A program made the position numbers and the translations under genes. Positions 5,870-7,690 of a DNA stretch of 7,690 bases are shown piece by piece. Origin of the DNA: 1-14-0-10-45-29 sp964532715 (GTDB lineage: Archaea; Micrarchaeota; Micrarchaeia; Anstonellales; Anstonellaceae); contig CAZHIX010000047.1 of assembly GCA_964532715.1 (NCBI GenBank), forward strand, positions 1 through 7,690. The letters are read 5' to 3'. The notes under the pieces were generated by a model that did no database searches, was not told the origin of the DNA, and was given only the letters and a program-made list of their open reading frames with translations. The stretch's first letter is position 1; every line of letters begins with the position of its first letter.

Positions 5870-6607
5870 TCAGATTTTCATTATTCCAAGAAAAAGTAAT
5901 ATTCCAATAATTATCGGGTGATGCAAAAAGTAAATCAGTAGTGTGTTTCTCCCAAGGTACGCCATTGTTCTTGCAAACGAATTGTCAAACGTCAAGTTTT
6001 CAAATCTTCTACTGTATCCTGGATAAAATACGCTTGCTAAAAACATTCCAAACAAAAACACCCCAAACCAAGGAAAAATTGGAAAGTGATCCAAACTATA
6101 TATGCCTGTATTCATATATCCAAACACAAAAAATTGTGGTCCTGTGCTGATTTGCGAGAGTCTAATTCCAATATCTACAAATAAAATTGCAAATAAAAAA
6201 TTTAACCACTTAAACCTATAAAAAAAATATCCTAAGATTATGCTTATTCCGATAAAATGCAGTACTCCAAATATTACAAAAACATCTGGAGAAAAAATGT
6301 ATGTAATTATAGTTATTATCATTCCAAGCGCAAAAATATGTGAGCCTCTAACGAAATATTTTACGAAACTAACTTTATTTTCAATTTGCAAACGACTCAT
6401 ACTTAAATGTAATGAGGTTCCAGCAAGTGTCACAAAAAGCACGGTTGAAACAAGTCCAAACAGCATTTCATGAGCATTTGGCAACGTCTTATATACTAGA
6501 TAATTTACATCAAATATCACATGATAAATTATCATTATAATTAGTGCAATCCCTCTAAGTGTATCAATTTCTAGGAATCTACTCTTTTTATTCTTTATCT
6601 GCTCCAT
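5870..6607 (-). CDS. DUF1624 / HGSNAT-type multi-pass membrane protein, possible acyltransferase
   Basis: This 245-residue, very hydrophobic protein has about seven membrane helices, near residues 14-34, 48-70, 85-105, 109-129, 132-150, 175-195 and 220-242. The opening EIDTLRGIALIIMIIYHVIFD and the later FGVLHFIGIS and FPWFGVFLFGMFLA match the DUF1624 family. That family is related to lysosomal heparan-alpha-glucosaminide N-acetyltransferase, which moves acetyl groups across a membrane onto sugars. The archaeal substrate is unknown. The ATG at 6605-6607 overlaps the end of the inositol monophosphatase-like gene by 13 bp. It is preceded by a purine-rich GGAGAGAGAGGG, so the two are very likely translationally coupled. 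This pairing suggests, but does not show, a role in modifying a sugar, polyol or lipid headgroup. A generic OpgC/acyltransferase-3-like protein is a less likely alternative. Confidence 0.75.
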   Translation of the reverse strand: MEQIKNKKSRFLEIDTLRGIALIIMIIYHVIFDVNYLVYKTLPNAHEMLFGLVSTVLFVTLAGTSLHLSMSRLQIENKVSFVKYFVRGSHIFALGMIITIITYIFSPDVFVIFGVLHFIGISIILGYFFYRFKWLNFLFAILFVDIGIRLSQISTGPQFFVFGYMNTGIYSLDHFPIFPWFGVFLFGMFLASVFYPGYSRRFENLTFDNSFARTMAYLGRNTLLIYFLHHPIIIGILLFLGIMKI

Positions 6608-7407
6608 CCCTCTCTCTCTCCTAGTAGCTCTAAAATTTCATTGTGAACATATCCGTTAGTCCCAAAAAACGATGGTGAATCTAATCTCCATTCATTACCT
6701 TGTAAATCCGTAACTTTCCCCCCTGCTTCACGTATAATAAGCGCGCCTGCCGCGCCGTCATGAGGTTTTAATCTAAATAACAAACAGACTTCACCAATTC
6801 CCTGAGCAACATATCCAATTTCAAATATAGCTGCCCCAAACTGTCTTATAGAAAATGTCTTTTTTGCAATATTTGCTACTCTTTGAAAATTTATGTGGGA
6901 ATTTTTTGAGTGCGGTGCAGGACAAATCATAACCATGGCCTGTTCTATTTTATCTCTATTTGATACATGTATTTTTTTGGGTTTGGATAATTTTTTATTT
7001 TCCATTATATATTCACGTGCCCCTTTTGATTTTTGTGCAATCAAAATTATGCCTTGATTTGGGTAAGCTATGCCCCCGGCTTTGAGCTCTCCTTTTTGTG
7101 CGTATGCTATACTCACTCCCCAAAGCGGTATCCCATACGCATAATTGTTTGTTCCATCCAATGGGTCTATGACCCAGCAATCATCTGCATACAAATCTGA
7201 ATCTTGCATGCCTTCTTCTGCAAAAATCGTGTGATTTGGAAATTTTTTTCGTATTTTATCTACAATCAACTTTTGTGATGCAACATCTGCTTGGGTTACT
7301 AAATCATGCCACGATTTATGGCTGACACTTGCAGTCTGTTGCATTTTCAGTAGTATTTGTGAAGACTCCAAAAGAATATCAAGTAAAAATTTGTCTATAC
7401 CCTGCAT
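6595..7407 (-). CDS. suhB: Inositol monophosphatase family protein (IMPase/FBPase type)
   Basis: This 270-residue Mg2+-dependent phosphatase should hydrolyse myo-inositol phosphate and, as in many archaeal members, perhaps fructose-1,6-bisphosphate. It has DLVTQAD (35-41), the metal-binding FAEEG (Glu64), WVIDPLDGTNNY (Asp81, Asp84, Thr86) and KPHDGAAGALIIREAGG (Asp217). These are the family's two signature blocks with all expected ligands, and the length is normal. In archaea the enzyme can feed inositol phospholipid synthesis or gluconeogenesis. I chose ATG 7405-7407: GAAGGGA precedes it and it fits a TATA element near 7460 with a leader of about 25 nt. The frame is open back to GTG 7473, but that would add 22 residues, run through the TATA box and extend past the usual N-terminus. 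It is the first gene of a probable operon with the DUF1624 protein. The symbol is a family label only. Confidence 0.88.
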   Translation of the reverse strand: MQGIDKFLLDILLESSQILLKMQQTASVSHKSWHDLVTQADVASQKLIVDKIRKKFPNHTIFAEEGMQDSDLYADDCWVIDPLDGTNNYAYGIPLWGVSIAYAQKGELKAGGIAYPNQGIILIAQKSKGAREYIMENKKLSKPKKIHVSNRDKIEQAMVMICPAPHSKNSHINFQRVANIAKKTFSIRQFGAAIFEIGYVAQGIGEVCLLFRLKPHDGAAGALIIREAGGKVTDLQGNEWRLDSPSFFGTNGYVHNEILELLGEREGWSR

Positions 7408-7452
7408 AAATTTCCCTTCAAGCTCTATTTTGTATATTCTTTGTTTATCCAA

Positions 7453-7466
7453 TTTAATTATAAATA
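7453..7466. promoter_or_regulatory. AT-rich TATA-like element, possibly shared by the divergent suhB-like and tRNA-Arg genes
   Basis: TTTAATTATAAATA reads as TATTTATAATTAAA on the other strand, so it resembles a TATA box in both directions. It lies about 25 bp before the mature 5' end of the tRNA. On the minus strand it lies about 50 bp before the suhB-like ATG at 7407, leaving a leader of about 25 nt with room for the ribosome site. One element could serve both genes, or two overlapping elements may exist. Confidence 0.5.
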
Positions 7467-7486
7467 CCCGCACACCAATATTTTAT

Positions 7487-7609
7487 GGGCCCGTAGCTCA
7501 GCTTGGATAGAGCGACAGCCTTCTATAAACTCAAATGTTTTTGGTTCAATCAAATTCATTTGATTTTGATGAAAGCTGAAGGTCGTGGGTTCAAATCCCA
7601 CCGGGTCCG
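7487..7609 (+). tRNA. tRNA-Arg (anticodon TCT) with a 48-nt archaeal intron
   Basis: The acceptor stem pairs GGGCCCG (7487-7493) with CGGGTCC (7602-7608), discriminator G7609, no encoded CCA. D stem GCTC/GAGC lies at 7496-7499 and 7510-7513 with GG in the loop. T arm is GTGGG-TTCAAAT-CCCAC (7585-7601). Anticodon stem ACAGC (7515-7519) pairs with GCTGA (7575-7579), with an A-A mismatch at 27-43. The loop reads C-T-TCT-A before the intron and A after it, so the anticodon is TCT (7522-7524), reading AGA/AGG. Joined exons (7487-7525, 7574-7609) give 75 nt with G15-C48 kept. CCA must be added after transcription. Confidence 0.93.
7526..7573 (+). other. tRNA-Arg intron at 37/38 with bulge-helix-bulge
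   Basis: The intron begins after A37 (7525) and ends before A38 (7574). The 3' bulge is AAA 7572-7574 and the 5' bulge is TAT 7524-7526, each cut after its second base as expected for archaeal splicing endonuclease. The central helix pairs CTTC 7520-7523 with GATG 7568-7571 and has one U-U mismatch. The inner stem is AAA/TTT, a C-T mismatch, then TCAAATG (7531-7537) with CATTTGA (7557-7563), closing a 19-nt loop. No homing endonuclease or guide RNA fits in 48 nt. Confidence 0.88.
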
Positions 7610-7611
7610 TT

Positions 7612-7650
7612 AGAGGGAGCCACCTGTTTATCCCGTGCTTGCTCCCCTCT
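7612..7650. repeat. Imperfect GC-rich hairpin after tRNA-Arg
   Basis: AGAGGGAGC (7612-7620) can pair with GCTCCCCTCT (7641-7650) with one bulged base, closing a 20-nt loop. It starts two bases after the tRNA and is GC-rich against an AT-rich background. It may be part of the tRNA transcript's 3' trailer or the start of another structured RNA. Five T (7684-7688) lie further downstream. No coding frame is supported between 7610 and 7690. Confidence 0.4.
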
Positions 7651-7690
7651 ACCCCTCACATTTCTACTTGGTTATTAATCGCATTTTTAG

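Noticed and set aside
6240..6473. Plus-strand open frame opposite the DUF1624 gene
   Set aside because: It is antisense to a strongly patterned membrane protein and shows no independent coding signal.
7408..7473. 22-residue N-terminal extension of the inositol monophosphatase from GTG 7473
   Set aside because: It runs through the candidate TATA box and precedes the usual family start. The ATG at 7407 has a better ribosome site.
7567..7579. Box C/D-like TGATGA and CTGA in the tRNA intron/exon junction
   Set aside because: The two boxes are only three bases apart, leaving no guide sequence. The bases are explained by the bulge-helix-bulge and the anticodon stem.
1..7690. CRISPR arrays, insertion sequences, integrase attachment sites
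   Set aside because: No regularly spaced repeats, transposase motifs or terminal inverted repeats were seen. The tRNA 3' end could serve as an attachment site, but no duplicate of it occurs in the window.

Overview
The window looks like a piece of an AT-rich archaeal chromosome (G+C roughly one third by eye). Four signs point to an archaeon. The tRNA-Arg gene carries an intron at position 37/38 with a recognisable bulge-helix-bulge, and it encodes no CCA. The uracil-DNA glycosylase is of the archaeal family 4 type. Promoters look like TATA boxes, and at least two genes seem to start as leaderless messages. Oligo-T tracts, not GC hairpins, follow several genes. I cannot place the organism further; an AT-rich DPANN-type lineage is a guess.

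Layout, left to right. Bases 1-110 (+) are the C-terminal end of an exonuclease III-type AP endonuclease, whose body lies outside the window. It converges on, and overlaps by 24 bp, a family 4 uracil-DNA glycosylase (87-683, -). Upstream of that gene on the same strand is a ferritin-like Dps/DPSL-type protein (727-1209, -). A 121-bp divergent intergenic region (1210-1330) holds a near-perfect 18-bp palindrome around TTTAAA. It then leads into one very large gene (1331-4957, +) whose 1208-residue product combines an unrecognised N-terminus, a von Willebrand factor A domain, ankyrin-like repeats and a transglutaminase-like Cys-His-Asp domain. This gene converges on a minus-strand block: an ATP-cone/Mrr-type nuclease/HhH fusion (4986-5822), a seven-helix DUF1624/HGSNAT-type membrane protein (5870-6607) and an inositol monophosphatase family protein (6595-7407). 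The last two overlap. A TATA-like element at about 7453-7466 lies between this block and the tRNA-Arg(TCT) gene (7487-7609, +). The final 80 bases contain an imperfect hairpin and no gene I can support.

How they fit together. The left end has a DNA-damage theme: uracil removal, AP-site cleavage, and iron or peroxide handling. The glycosylase appears to have lost three of its four iron-sulphur ligands. The large vWA-ankyrin-transglutaminase protein is the most unusual item. It has no signal peptide or membrane segment and stands alone on its strand between minus-strand genes, so it may be an accessory gene. The ATP-cone nuclease is a predicted nucleotide-sensing repair or defence enzyme. All functional statements come from motif reading, not from database searches.
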